From assembly GCA_035551355.1 (NCBI GenBank), contig DASZNF010000071.1, positions 45,508-109,507 of the forward strand: a stretch of 64,000 nt of DNA, given 5' to 3'. The translations under genes and the position numbers were made by a program. Shown in pieces: positions 41,466 through 49,702 of this stretch; position 1 is the first letter of the stretch; the number at the start of each line of letters is the position of its first letter. The notes under the pieces were generated by a model. The model was not told where the DNA came from. It made no database searches and worked only from the letters and a program-made list of their open reading frames with translations. The stretch comes from DATATV01 sp035551355 (lineage in GTDB: Bacteria; Actinomycetota; Actinomycetes; Mycobacteriales; Pseudonocardiaceae).

Positions 41466-42893
41466 ATGTCCGACCTGCCCATCACCCTGTCCGACGCGGC
41501 GGCCGCGCTGCGGGCCGGCACGGTCACCAGTGCCGCGCTGACCGAGGCCGCGATCGCCACCGCCGAGGCGGCCGACGACCGGATCGGCAGTTATCTCGCC
41601 CGAATGGATGACACCGCGCGACAGGCCGCGGCCACCGCCGACACCGAGCTGGCGGCCGGCGTCGACCGCGGCCCGCTGCACGGAATTCCCTTCGGTATCA
41701 AGGACATTCTCGCCACCAAGGATGCGCCGACCACCGCGCAGAGCCTGGTGCTGGACCGGTCCTGGGGCGCCGGGAAGGACGCGCCCACGGTGGCCCGGCT
41801 GCGCGCGGCGGGCGCGGTGTTCACCGGCAAGACCACCACCATGGAGTTCGCCTGCGGGATGCCCGACACCGGCAAGCCGTTCCCGGTGCCGCGCAACCCG
41901 TGGGACACCGATACCTGGCCGGGCGGGTCCAGCTCGGGCACCGGCAGCGGGGTCGCGGCCGGCATGTTCCTGGCCGGGCTGGGCACCGACACCGCGGGCA
42001 GCATCCGCATCCCCTCTGCGTTCTGCGGGGTGACCGGCCTGATGCCCACGTTCGGCCGGGTGCCCAAGTCCGGCTGCGTGCCGCTGGGCTACAGCCTGGA
42101 CCACATCGGCCCGCTGGCCCGCTCGGCCCGGGACTGCGCCGAGGTGCTGGCGGTGATCGCCGGCCGGCACGCCAGCGACCCGGACTCGGTGGACGCCCCG
42201 TTCGAGTTCGCCGCCGACAGTTGGTCGGCCGACCTGACCGGGCTGCGCGTCGGCGTGGTGCACGCCGGGCACTTCCCGGCCGACAGCGACCCGGCCGCAC
42301 TGACCGCGTTCGACGCGGCGGTGGCCCAACTGGCCGCGCTGGGCGCCGAGCCGATCGAGGTGGAACTGCCGTACTGGACCGAGATGCGCACCGCCAACCT
42401 GGTCACCATGTCCTGCGAGGCGCTGGCCTACCATCGCGCGGACACCGCGACCCGGTGGCCGGACTACTTCACCGCGACCAGGGCGATGATCGCCCGGGGC
42501 GCGCTGGTGTCCGGTGCGGACTACGTGCAGGCGCAGCGGGTGCGGCGGGTGGCCCAGCACGCGATCGGCGAGTTGTTCGCCGAGGTGGACCTGGTGGCCT
42601 GCCCGACCGCGGTGGTGGCCGCGCCGCGCTACGACGAGCTGACCGACGCCGAGGGCAACGTGGACATCGAGGAGATGTTCACCAAGGTGCACACCGGGTA
42701 CTGGGACTGCCTTGGCAACCCGGTGCTGGCCCTGCCGATGGGCTTCAACGCGGTCGGCCTGCCGCTGTCGGTGTCCCTGGCCGCGCCGGCGTTCGGCGAG
42801 CTGACCGCACTGCGCGCCGGGCACGCCTACCAGCAGCACACCGACTGGCACCTGCGGGTGCCCGAGATCGCCGCCGCGACCGTGGCCGCGTGA
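41466..42893 (+). CDS. Amidase-signature family hydrolase (AtzE-like)
   Basis: 475 residues. The Ser-cisSer-Lys triad is visible: Lys in LHGIPFGIKDILATKD, cis-Ser and Ser in WPGGSSSGTGSGVAAGMFLA and TDTAGSIRIPSAFCGVTGL. It hydrolyses a C-N amide bond of a small compound. The start ATG 41466 follows GAAGGAG. It lies 47 bp after the GntR gene and 12 bp before a small gene resembling AtzG/GatC-type partners. By analogy with 1-carboxybiuret hydrolase AtzEG, an intermediate of ring-opened nucleobase-like compounds is conceivable. The substrate is not established. Confidence 0.88.
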   Translation: MSDLPITLSDAAAALRAGTVTSAALTEAAIATAEAADDRIGSYLARMDDTARQAAATADTELAAGVDRGPLHGIPFGIKDILATKDAPTTAQSLVLDRSWGAGKDAPTVARLRAAGAVFTGKTTTMEFACGMPDTGKPFPVPRNPWDTDTWPGGSSSGTGSGVAAGMFLAGLGTDTAGSIRIPSAFCGVTGLMPTFGRVPKSGCVPLGYSLDHIGPLARSARDCAEVLAVIAGRHASDPDSVDAPFEFAADSWSADLTGLRVGVVHAGHFPADSDPAALTAFDAAVAQLAALGAEPIEVELPYWTEMRTANLVTMSCEALAYHRADTATRWPDYFTATRAMIARGALVSGADYVQAQRVRRVAQHAIGELFAEVDLVACPTAVVAAPRYDELTDAEGNVDIEEMFTKVHTGYWDCLGNPVLALPMGFNAVGLPLSVSLAAPAFGELTALRAGHAYQQHTDWHLRVPEIAAATVAA

Positions 42894-42905
42894 GAGGAGT
42901 TCGTG

Positions 42906-43130
42906 ATGACCGCGAAACCCGTTCCGGACGAGGCGACCGTGGGCACGGTGGCGCGGTTGCTGGCCGCCGCGGCCCTGCCGGCGAGTGAGACCGAGGTGCT
43001 GGCCCTGGCCCGCAGCTACCCGGTGGTCCGGGCCTCGGTGGACGCCCTCTACACCGCCCCCGGCGTCCGCTACGCCGACCCGGCGCTGCGCTTCCAGGCC
43101 GAAGCCACCCTGACCGACTGGGCCTCCTGA
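42906..43130 (+). CDS. Small amidase-associated protein (AtzG/GatC-like)
   Basis: 74 residues starting MTAKPVPDEATVGTVARLLA. Helix LPASETEVLALARSYPVVRA, then a short SVDALYTAPGVRYADPALRF segment. Size, position right after an amidase and the two-helix-plus-tail layout fit AtzG/DUF4089-type subunits that bind and stabilise AtzE-like amidases in the manner of GatC. SD GAGAGGAG precedes it. The sequence match is by pattern only. Confidence 0.6.
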   Translation: MTAKPVPDEATVGTVARLLAAAALPASETEVLALARSYPVVRASVDALYTAPGVRYADPALRFQAEATLTDWAS

Positions 43131-43138
43131 AATAGCCC

Positions 43139-43184
43139 CTCGTGAGTGTTCTTACTCGTTCTGACGAGTAAGAACACTCACGAG
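43139..43184. terminator. Perfect 21-bp hairpin, bidirectional terminator
   Basis: The left arm at 43139-43159 begins CTCGTGAGTGTTCTTACTCG; the loop is TCTG (43160-43163); the right arm 43164-43184 is an exact complement. It is 9 bp after the small amidase partner and 9 bp before the convergent acyltransferase stop. Such long perfect stems recur between convergent genes in Pseudonocardiaceae. Confidence 0.85.
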
Positions 43185-43192
43185 AAAGGAGG

Positions 43193-44557
43193 TCAGGCGG
43201 TGAGCTGGTGCAGGTCGCCAAGGGTGCCGTGGAAGCCCTCGACGATGGTGTGCAGGTCGGGCAGCGCGTCGGCGTTGCCGTTCAGTCCGATGTGGACCGA
43301 ACCGGCGTAGCCGCAGAACGCGACGGCCAGCGCGTGCCCGGCGGCCAGCGGCACCATCGGGTAGATCTCCTGCAGTGGGGCGTCGTCGAAGGCCAGCGGG
43401 ATGTTGGGCAGCTGCACGTTGGTGGCCACCAGGTCGAACAGCAGCGACGCGCCGCCGGAGAAGAACGGGGTGGCCAGCCGGTGCAGCGCGGCGGGCACCC
43501 GCTCGGCCAGCACCGGCAGCGCGCCCGCGCCGCGGAACGGGCCGGACTCCTTGTTGCGGTCCATGGCCGCACGCACGGCCCGCAGCCTGCGCACCGGATC
43601 GGGCTCGGCGATGGGCAGTTCACACAGGTAACCGGACAGCTGATTGCCGCCTGCGGCATTGCCCGCGCGGTAGCGCTGGTTGACCGGCACCAGCGCGCGC
43701 AGCGTCCGGCCGTCCACGTCCTGGCCGCGGCCGATCACCCAGTCCCGCAGGGCTCCGGCCAGGATGGCCAGCAGCACGTCGTTGGTGGTGCCGCCGTAGC
43801 GCACCCGGACCCGCTTGATCTCGGACAACTTGATGCGCAGGGTGGCCAGCGAGCGGTCCCGGGAGGGCGCGGACAGCAGCGGCGAGGCCGGTTCCGGGGC
43901 GCGGGCACCGCGCACCACGGCGGCGGCGATGTCCAGCGATTCGCGCACCCGGCGGGCTTGTGCGGGGATGGTGGAAAGGGCTCCGGCCGAGTCGTTGAAC
44001 AGGCTTTTCGCCAGCCGGGCGGCGTCGGTCATGCCGGCCAGCGGGTTGACCGGCGGGGCGGGCTCGTCGTCGATCTCCGGGTGGGTGAAACCGTCCATCA
44101 AGGACAGTCCGATGACCACCGCGCCCGCGCCGTCGGCCAGCGCGTGGTGCAGCTTGGCCAGTACCGCGAACCGGCCGCCGGCCAGCCCGGTGATCACGTG
44201 CAGCTCCCACAGCGGCCGGCTGACCTCCAGCCGCGTGCTCATCAGTTCCGACACCCGGTCGGTGAGCTGGTTGGCGTCGTGCGGCCGGCGCAGGTGGTGG
44301 GCGAACACATGGCGTTGCACGGCGAAGTCCGGGTCGGTCTCCCAAGCCGCCGCGCCCAGCGGCATCAGCATGGTCCGGGCGCGTCTGCGCAGCCGTGGAA
44401 TGCGGGCGGCGCGATCGCGGAGGAGTTCGACCAGCCGGGTCGGGTGCACGGGTTGACTCGGGCTGAAGACCGCAAGCGCACCCAGGTTCATCGGCGCGGA
44501 CGGACTGTCCAGGCAGAGGAACGCGGTGTCCAGGCCGCTCAGCCGGTCATGGCCCAT
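43193..44557 (-). CDS. Wax ester synthase/diacylglycerol acyltransferase (WS/DGAT)
   Basis: 454 residues, typical family length. It starts MGHDRLSGLDTAFLCLDSPS. The catalytic motif is LAKLHHALADGAGAVVIGLS (HHxxxDG). PLWELHVITGL and the C-terminal VTNVQLP-type region ATNVQLPNIPLAFDDAPLQE follow. Such enzymes esterify acyl-CoA with diacylglycerol or alcohols to make triacylglycerol or wax storage lipid, at the membrane/lipid-body surface. SD AAGGAG precedes the ATG. It is monocistronic. Confidence 0.92.
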   Translation of the reverse strand: MGHDRLSGLDTAFLCLDSPSAPMNLGALAVFSPSQPVHPTRLVELLRDRAARIPRLRRRARTMLMPLGAAAWETDPDFAVQRHVFAHHLRRPHDANQLTDRVSELMSTRLEVSRPLWELHVITGLAGGRFAVLAKLHHALADGAGAVVIGLSLMDGFTHPEIDDEPAPPVNPLAGMTDAARLAKSLFNDSAGALSTIPAQARRVRESLDIAAAVVRGARAPEPASPLLSAPSRDRSLATLRIKLSEIKRVRVRYGGTTNDVLLAILAGALRDWVIGRGQDVDGRTLRALVPVNQRYRAGNAAGGNQLSGYLCELPIAEPDPVRRLRAVRAAMDRNKESGPFRGAGALPVLAERVPAALHRLATPFFSGGASLLFDLVATNVQLPNIPLAFDDAPLQEIYPMVPLAAGHALAVAFCGYAGSVHIGLNGNADALPDLHTIVEGFHGTLGDLHQLTA

Positions 44558-44728
44558 TATCAGGTCTCCTTAGGGAAAATTGGAATCCGCCGACGATGGG
44601 GAGCACCGTCCAGCGAAAACCATACTCATGGCGGCAGGATGGTCGGCAGGTTACAAGTGTGCGACACGATTCTGCGTTCACTGGAACGGATGAATCATCG
44701 GACCAAGGACACCGATGACGAGGACCTA

Positions 44729-44756
44729 GGTAATATGAAAACGATTCAAAATTACC
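44729..44756. promoter_or_regulatory. AT-rich nested palindrome between WS/DGAT and IclR genes
   Basis: Outer arms GGTAAT (44729-44734) and ATTACC (44751-44756) enclose an inner TGAA-AACGA-TTCA. A 28-bp AT-rich island in a 70% GC background, lying 31 bp past the IclR stop and about 170 bp upstream of the WS/DGAT start. The inner part resembles a Fur/Zur-type box (TGAAAAtgATTTTCA) shortened by 2 bp. No Fur-family gene is nearby. Confidence 0.45.
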
Positions 44757-44786
44757 GTGTGTGTCGCGTCACGTCCAACTGCACGT

Positions 44787-45551
44787 TCAGCCCGTGGACA
44801 GCTCGGCCGAGAGTTTGATCGCGACTGTTTGCATGAGTGGCACAACCTGGCTCAGATCGAGCACCGACATTCTGGCCGCGGGCCCGCTGATCGAAATCGC
44901 GGCGCCGGTCGGCGCGTCCGGAATAGCCACCGCGATACACCGGACACCGATTTCCTGCTCGCCGTCGTCGATCGCATATCCCTGTTTCCGAATAATCGCG
45001 ATTTCGTCCTGAAGTTCGGCAATCGTGGTAATGGTGTGCTCGGTGACCGGGCGCAATTCGGTCCGGGTGATCACCTGATTCGCATCGGCCTCGGGCAGTC
45101 GGGCCAGGATTGCCTTGCCCACCGCGGTGCAGTGCGCGTCCACCCGGCGGCCCACCTCGGTGAACATGCGCATGGAGTGCCGGGAGGGCACCTGCGCCAC
45201 GTACACCACCTGATCGCCGTCCAGGATCGCCATGTTGGCCGTCTCGCCCACCGCGTCGGTCAGCCCGGCCAGGAACGGCCGCGCGCCCGCGCCCAGCGCC
45301 CGCCCGGCCGTCTCGCCCAGCCGGATCAATCGCGGACCCAGCGCGTAGCGGCGGTTGGGCTGCTGGCGCACGTAACCGCCCACCACCAGAGTGCGCATCA
45401 GCCGGTGGATGGTGGGCAGCGGCAGCCCGCAGGTGTCGGCCAGCTGGCTCAGTCCCAGTTCGCCGCCCGCGTCGGCGAGTGACTCCAGCAATTCGAAGGC
45501 GCGGTCCACGGACTGCACGCCTCCGCCCGACGCGCGATTGCTCTCCACCAC
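44787..45551 (-). CDS. IclR-family regulator, AllR-like
   Basis: 254 residues. The winged HTH has VQSVDRAFELLESLADAGGE, LGLSQLADTCGLPLPTIHRL, MRTLVVGGYVRQQPNRRYAL. The IclR effector domain contains HCTAVGKAILARL and GYAIDDGEQEIGVRCIAVAI. It is divergent from malate synthase. In Streptomyces, AllR represses allantoin-pathway genes including malate synthase aceB1 and responds to allantoate/glyoxylate-type effectors. Gene order and operators here fit that role. Start: GTG 45551; a TATACT at 45564-45559 places the likely transcription start on the start codon, so the mRNA may be leaderless. Confidence 0.87.
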   Translation of the reverse strand: MVESNRASGGGVQSVDRAFELLESLADAGGELGLSQLADTCGLPLPTIHRLMRTLVVGGYVRQQPNRRYALGPRLIRLGETAGRALGAGARPFLAGLTDAVGETANMAILDGDQVVYVAQVPSRHSMRMFTEVGRRVDAHCTAVGKAILARLPEADANQVITRTELRPVTEHTITTIAELQDEIAIIRKQGYAIDDGEQEIGVRCIAVAIPDAPTGAAISISGPAARMSVLDLSQVVPLMQTVAIKLSAELSTG

Positions 45552-45566
45552 ATTCGGAAGTATAGT
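45538..45566 (+). promoter_or_regulatory. Predicted promoter of malate synthase
   Basis: -35 TTGCTC (45538-45543), 17-bp spacer, -10 TATAGT (45561-45566). The -10 lies inside the GGAA-N6-TTCC palindrome, so binding there would block transcription. On the other strand the same bases give TATACT for the IclR gene. Confidence 0.55.
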
Positions 45567-45580
45567 TCCACGATAAGGAA
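45556..45580. promoter_or_regulatory. IclR-type operator (AllR-like site)
   Basis: GGAA-GTATAG-TTCC (45556-45569) followed by a third half-site GGAA at 45577-45580. Read on the reverse strand with flanks it is GTGGAACTATACTTCCG, which shares 14 of 17 positions with the site at 49636-49652. Escherichia coli IclR also binds GGAA-N5-TTCC palindromes. Confidence 0.65.
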
Positions 45581-45599
45581 ATATGCCAGCGGTTACGTG

Positions 45600-47186
45600 A
45601 TGGGGTGGAACTTCATGTCCGGCATCAGGGTGCTCGGCAAGCCGGTCGAGCGCGGGGACCAGATCCTCACGCCGGAAGCACTGGACTTCGTCGGCGAGCT
45701 GCATCGGGAGTTCGCCGGCCGACGCAACGAGCTGCTCGCGCTGCGCGCCGCGCGCCGGGAACGCCTGGCCCAGGAACCGAAACTCGACTTCCTGGCGGAG
45801 ACGGCCGAGGTGCGCGCGGGGGACTGGCTGGTCGCCCCGGCCCCGGCCGACCTGACCGACCGGCGGGTGGAGATCACCGGGCCGACCGAGCGCAAGATGA
45901 CCATCAACGCGCTCAACTCCGGGGCCAACGTGTGGCTGGCCGATCTGGAGGACGCCAACACCCCGCACTGGCACAACGTCATCGGCGGCCAGGTCAACCT
46001 CTACGACGCGGTGCGCGGCGAGATCGCCTTCACCTCGCCCGAAGGCAAGAGCTACGCGCTCAACGACGGCCCGCACGCCACCATCGTGGTCCGCCCGCGC
46101 GGCTGGCACCTGGACGAACGGCACATCGAGGTGGACGGCGACCCGGTCGTGGCCGCCCTGGTCGACTTCGGCCTGCACTTCTTCCACAACGCCTCCGAGC
46201 TGCTGGCCCGGGGCAGCGGCCCGTACTTCTACCTGCCCAAGATGGAAAGCCACCTGGAAGCCCGGCTGTGGAACGAGATCTTCGTGTCCGCGCAGGACAA
46301 ACTGGGCATCCAGCAGGGCGCGGTGCGGGCCACCGTGCTGATCGAGACCATCCCGGCCGCGTTCGAGATGGACGAGATCCTCTACGAACTGCGCGAGCAC
46401 GCCTCCGGCCTGAACGCCGGCCGCTGGGACTACCTGTTCAGCGTGATCAAGAAGTTCCGGGACGCGGGCGAGAAGTTCGTGCTGCCCGACCGCAACGGCG
46501 TGGGCATGACCTCGCCGTTCATGCGCGCCTACACCGAACTGCTGGTGCGCACCTGCCACCGCCGGCGTGCGTTCGCCATGGGCGGGATGGCCGCGTTCAT
46601 CCCCAGCAAGGACCCGGAGGTCAACGAGCAGGCGCTGGCCAAGGTCCGCGCGGACAAGCAGCGCGAGGCCGACGACGGGTTCGACGGCTCCTGGGTGGCC
46701 CACCCCGGGCTGGTGCCGATCTGCCGTGAGATGTTCGACGGCGTGCTCGGCGACAAGCCCAACCAGCTCGACCGGTTGCGCGCGGAGGTGTCGGTCACCG
46801 CCGAGCAGCTGCTGGACATCGCGGCCACACCAGGTAAGGCCACCGAGGCCGGGCTGCGCGGCGCGGTGGACGTCGGCGTGCGCTACCTGGCCTCCTGGCT
46901 GGGCGGCAACGGCGCGGCCGCCATCCACAACCTGATGGAGGACGCGGCCACCGCCGAGATCTCCCGCTCCCAGCTGTGGCAGTGGGTGCACAACGGCACC
47001 GTGCTGGACAACGGGCAGCGGGTCACCGCGGATCTGGTGCGCTCGGTGCTGGCCGAGACTCGCGCCGAGCTGGCCGAGGAGAAGGTCGGGCAGCTGGACA
47101 CCGCGGTCGAGCTGTTCGAACGGGTCGCGCTGGACGAGGACTTCGTCGACTTCCTCACCCTGCCCGCCTACGAAAAGATCGACTGA
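45600..47186 (+). CDS. aceB: Malate synthase A
   Basis: 528 residues. Conserved blocks are VEITGPTERKMTINALNSGA, NVWLADLEDANTPHWHNVIG, RGWHLDERHI, FYLPKMESHLEARLWNEIF, ATVLIETIPAAFEMDEILYE and FVLPDRNGVGMTSPFMRAYT. The catalytic loop is AMGGMAAFIPSK. It condenses glyoxylate with acetyl-CoA to malate. No isocitrate lyase is adjacent, and the IclR neighbour and purine genes suggest it serves glyoxylate from ureidoglycolate, like Streptomyces aceB1. The start is ATG 45600; ATG 45615 (GGGGTGG 6 nt upstream) is equally possible. Confidence 0.95.
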   Translation: MGWNFMSGIRVLGKPVERGDQILTPEALDFVGELHREFAGRRNELLALRAARRERLAQEPKLDFLAETAEVRAGDWLVAPAPADLTDRRVEITGPTERKMTINALNSGANVWLADLEDANTPHWHNVIGGQVNLYDAVRGEIAFTSPEGKSYALNDGPHATIVVRPRGWHLDERHIEVDGDPVVAALVDFGLHFFHNASELLARGSGPYFYLPKMESHLEARLWNEIFVSAQDKLGIQQGAVRATVLIETIPAAFEMDEILYELREHASGLNAGRWDYLFSVIKKFRDAGEKFVLPDRNGVGMTSPFMRAYTELLVRTCHRRRAFAMGGMAAFIPSKDPEVNEQALAKVRADKQREADDGFDGSWVAHPGLVPICREMFDGVLGDKPNQLDRLRAEVSVTAEQLLDIAATPGKATEAGLRGAVDVGVRYLASWLGGNGAAAIHNLMEDAATAEISRSQLWQWVHNGTVLDNGQRVTADLVRSVLAETRAELAEEKVGQLDTAVELFERVALDEDFVDFLTLPAYEKID

Positions 47187-47196
47187 CCACCGCCGT

Positions 47197-47225
47197 CCCG
47201 GCCTATGTGTCTTCCGTAGGCCGGG
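47197..47225. terminator. Bidirectional terminator hairpin
   Basis: CCCGGCCTA (47197-47205) and TAGGCCGGG (47217-47225), 11-nt loop, between convergent malate synthase and permease genes. The left arm includes the permease stop codon. Confidence 0.7.
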
Positions 47226-48570
47226 GCTCGGCCGGTTTTCTCCTGGTGTGGTTGAACACCAGGTTCAGCCCGAACGCCACCAAAGTGGCGCTGGTGATCG
47301 CGCTGCCCGCGATGATCTGGGCCCAGGCCGGCAGCCGGTGGTAGATCTCCGGGGCCACCACCGGCAGCATGCCGATGCCGATGGCCACCGCGATGATCAG
47401 CAGATTTCCGTTGCCCTCGAAGGAAACCCGGCTCAGTGTGGTGATGCCGACCGTGGTGACGGTGGCGAACATGACCAGCCCGGCCGCGCCGATCACCGGC
47501 CCGGGCAGCGAGGCCACCACCGCACCCAGTTTCGGTATCAGTCCAAGAACCACCAGCATTCCGCCCGCGGCCGCGGTGACATACCGGCTGCGCACCCTGG
47601 TCATCCCGACCAGGCCCACGTTCTGCGCGAACACCGTGTCCAGGAAGGCGTTCATCAGCCCGCCCAGCACTCCGGACAACCCGTCCGCGGCCATGCCCCG
47701 GGCCAGATCGCCTCGGGTCAACGGTTTTCCGGTCATCTCGCTGATGGCCAGCATATCCGCGGTCGACTCGGTGAAGGTCACCAGCATCACCACGCACATG
47801 GAAATCACCGCGGCGATGGGAAACTGCGGCGCACCGAAGTGCAGCGGCCCGGTGATCCCGAACCAGCCGGAGCGGCCGACCGCCGAGAAATCGGTGAGCC
47901 CCAACGGAATCGCCACGATGGTGCCGACGATCAGGCCCAGTAGCACGGAAATCTGGGCCAGGAATCCACGGGTCAGCCGGTGCAGCACCACGATCAGCAG
48001 CACGATTCCGCCGGCCAGGGCCAGATCCCTGGGAGCGGCGTAGTCCGGCGCGGTGCTGTCCTGCCCGGCGATCAGCCCGGCCGCCACCCCGATCAGCGAC
48101 AGCCCGACCACGGTGATCACCACCCCGGACACCAGCGGCGGGAAGAACCGGACGGCCCGGGCGAAGGGCACGGCCACGAGCAGCCCGAACACCCCGGCCG
48201 CGATCATCGACCCGTACACCGCGGACAGCCCGTACCGCGCGGCGATCAGGATCATCGGGGTCACCGCGGTGAACGTGGCCCCGGCCACCACCGGCAACCG
48301 CACCCCGAGGATCTTCCCGACGCCCAGCGACTGCACCACAGTGATCACCCCGGCGACCAACAGATCGGCGTTGATCAGCAGCGCGATGGTCGCGGTGGAC
48401 AACTTGGCCGCCGCGCCGAACACCAGCGGCACGGTGACGCAGCCGGTGTACATCACGAGTACGTGCTGGAAACCCAGCACCAGCAGCCGGGCCGGCGGCG
48501 GCGGCCGATCCACCGGGTGCCGGTCGGTGTCGGTGGCGCGGTCCGCGCGGGAGAACAGTGTGCGTGCCAT
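47203..48570 (-). CDS. NCS2-family nucleobase/urate:cation symporter
   Basis: 455 residues, about 12-14 TM helices. It shows the NCS2 layout: LLVLGFQHVLVMYTGCVTVP (TM1 with the QH motif), TFTAVTPMILIA (TM3), VTFTESTADMLAISEMTGKP (TM8, substrate-binding Glu) and the signature DTVFAQNVGLVGMTRVRSRY (TM10). It resembles PbuX/PucJK xanthine/urate permeases. It lies 48 bp downstream of urate oxidase on the same strand, so urate or xanthine uptake is the best reading. It ends in a hydrophilic tail RRKPAEPRPTEDT. Confidence 0.9.
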   Translation of the reverse strand: MARTLFSRADRATDTDRHPVDRPPPPARLLVLGFQHVLVMYTGCVTVPLVFGAAAKLSTATIALLINADLLVAGVITVVQSLGVGKILGVRLPVVAGATFTAVTPMILIAARYGLSAVYGSMIAAGVFGLLVAVPFARAVRFFPPLVSGVVITVVGLSLIGVAAGLIAGQDSTAPDYAAPRDLALAGGIVLLIVVLHRLTRGFLAQISVLLGLIVGTIVAIPLGLTDFSAVGRSGWFGITGPLHFGAPQFPIAAVISMCVVMLVTFTESTADMLAISEMTGKPLTRGDLARGMAADGLSGVLGGLMNAFLDTVFAQNVGLVGMTRVRSRYVTAAAGGMLVVLGLIPKLGAVVASLPGPVIGAAGLVMFATVTTVGITTLSRVSFEGNGNLLIIAVAIGIGMLPVVAPEIYHRLPAWAQIIAGSAITSATLVAFGLNLVFNHTRRKPAEPRPTEDT

Positions 48571-48618
48571 CGCCGGAATCCTTGCCGCCCTGGGTTTCCT
48601 GCGGGTTTGGGCCGTGTT

Positions 48619-49509
48619 TCAGAACGTGGTCAGCGTGTGCCAGGCCAGTCCGGGGTCGGGTGCGTCGTCCCGGCGCACGATGCCCTCGATCAGTCCGTAG
48701 GGCCGGTCGGCGGCCTGGAACACCTCGTTCTCGTTGATCAGCCCGAACGCGGTCAGGTCGACCTCGAAGTGGTGTTTGTTGGGCAGTGACAACCGGATCT
48801 CGGCGATGTCCGGATGCCGTTCCAGCACCGCCTCGCCCATCGCGTACAGCGTCTGCTGCAACGCAAGGCTGTGTTTGGTGGCGAAGGTTTCCAGCAGTGC
48901 GGCCCGCACCGAGTCGTACCGCGCGGCCCAGTCCACGTCCAGTGTGGAGTAACGCCAGCGGGCGGTGACCGCGGTGGCCAGGATCCGGTCACTGGTTTCC
49001 GGCAATGTCGTGTAGGGATCCATGGGATAGCCGTGGAATTCCGATCCGGCCGACTTGAGCACGATCAGATCGGTCAGCCCGGACACCACCCAGGCCCGGC
49101 TGCCGGCCACGGTCACCGCGGTGGTCCGCTTCTCGTCCGCGCCCCGCCGGAACGCGTGCGGATGCGGCTGCCCGACCACGTCGATGCGTTCCCAGCCGTA
49201 CTGCTCGATCATGATCCGGGCGTCGCTGATGAACTCGAACGCGCCGGTGAAGTGTCGGCCCAGGCGCAGCGCGAACTCCTCGATCTGGCCCACCGGAGCC
49301 TGTTTGGCAAAGGCGTACACGGTGTTCTTCTGGGTGTCGGTGGTGACCACATGCGAGTTGTCGCCGGTGAGATGGGAGGCGGCCAGGTCGCCGCGAAGCG
49401 CCACGCTCACGTTCAGATCGGTCAGCCGATGGGCCGGGCCGTCCCGGCGCACCGTGACCAACCGGGTCTCCGCCTTGCCGTACTGGTTGGGCCCCAACGT
49501 GATGGCCAT
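48619..49509 (-). CDS. Urate oxidase (uricase)
   Basis: 296 residues, normal for cofactor-free uricases. It begins MAITLGPNQYGKAETRLVTV. Conserved DNSHVVTTDTQKNTVYAFAK has the catalytic Thr (with the early Lys). FISDARIMIEQYGWERI, LIVLKSAGSEFHGYPMDPYT, ETSDRILATAVTARWRY and the C-terminal LSLPNKHHFEVDLTAFGL follow. It converts urate to 5-hydroxyisourate and hydrogen peroxide; the next two enzymes (hydroxyisourate hydrolase, OHCU decarboxylase) are not intact in this window. First gene of an operon with the permease. The upstream operator at 49638 may repress it. Confidence 0.95.
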   Translation of the reverse strand: MAITLGPNQYGKAETRLVTVRRDGPAHRLTDLNVSVALRGDLAASHLTGDNSHVVTTDTQKNTVYAFAKQAPVGQIEEFALRLGRHFTGAFEFISDARIMIEQYGWERIDVVGQPHPHAFRRGADEKRTTAVTVAGSRAWVVSGLTDLIVLKSAGSEFHGYPMDPYTTLPETSDRILATAVTARWRYSTLDVDWAARYDSVRAALLETFATKHSLALQQTLYAMGEAVLERHPDIAEIRLSLPNKHHFEVDLTAFGLINENEVFQAADRPYGLIEGIVRRDDAPDPGLAWHTLTTF

Positions 49510-49637
49510 TCCTCAGCTCCCTGCGTCGGTGGCGAAGGTGAGGTCGCAACAGGAGCGATGCGCGAGGAGTTCGGTCGCCCGGCTCGGCTCGGCGGCGGCA
49601 TCGGGAAACCGCCGAGCCGTCCTGTTTTCTGCGATGT

Positions 49638-49651
49638 GGAACTAGTTTTCC
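49638..49651. promoter_or_regulatory. Second IclR-type operator (AllR-like site)
   Basis: GGAA-CTAGTT-TTCC, inside GTGGAACTAGTTTTCCG (49636-49652), between divergent uricase and the glycerate kinase-allantoicase operon. It matches the site in front of the IclR gene at 14 of 17 positions, including flanks. Confidence 0.65.
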
Positions 49652-49702
49652 GTTAGGGTTGACCGTACGAGCGGGCTCGTCACCGTGTCAACAGGAGGCC
49701 GT

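Noticed and set aside
43139..43184. Palindrome considered as a transposon end or attachment site
   Set aside because: No target-site duplication, transposase or integrase is near, and its place between convergent stops fits a terminator.
45600..47186. Malate synthase as part of a classical glyoxylate shunt
   Set aside because: No isocitrate lyase is nearby, and the IclR regulator, shared operator and allantoicase point to ureide-derived glyoxylate instead; a dual role cannot be excluded.
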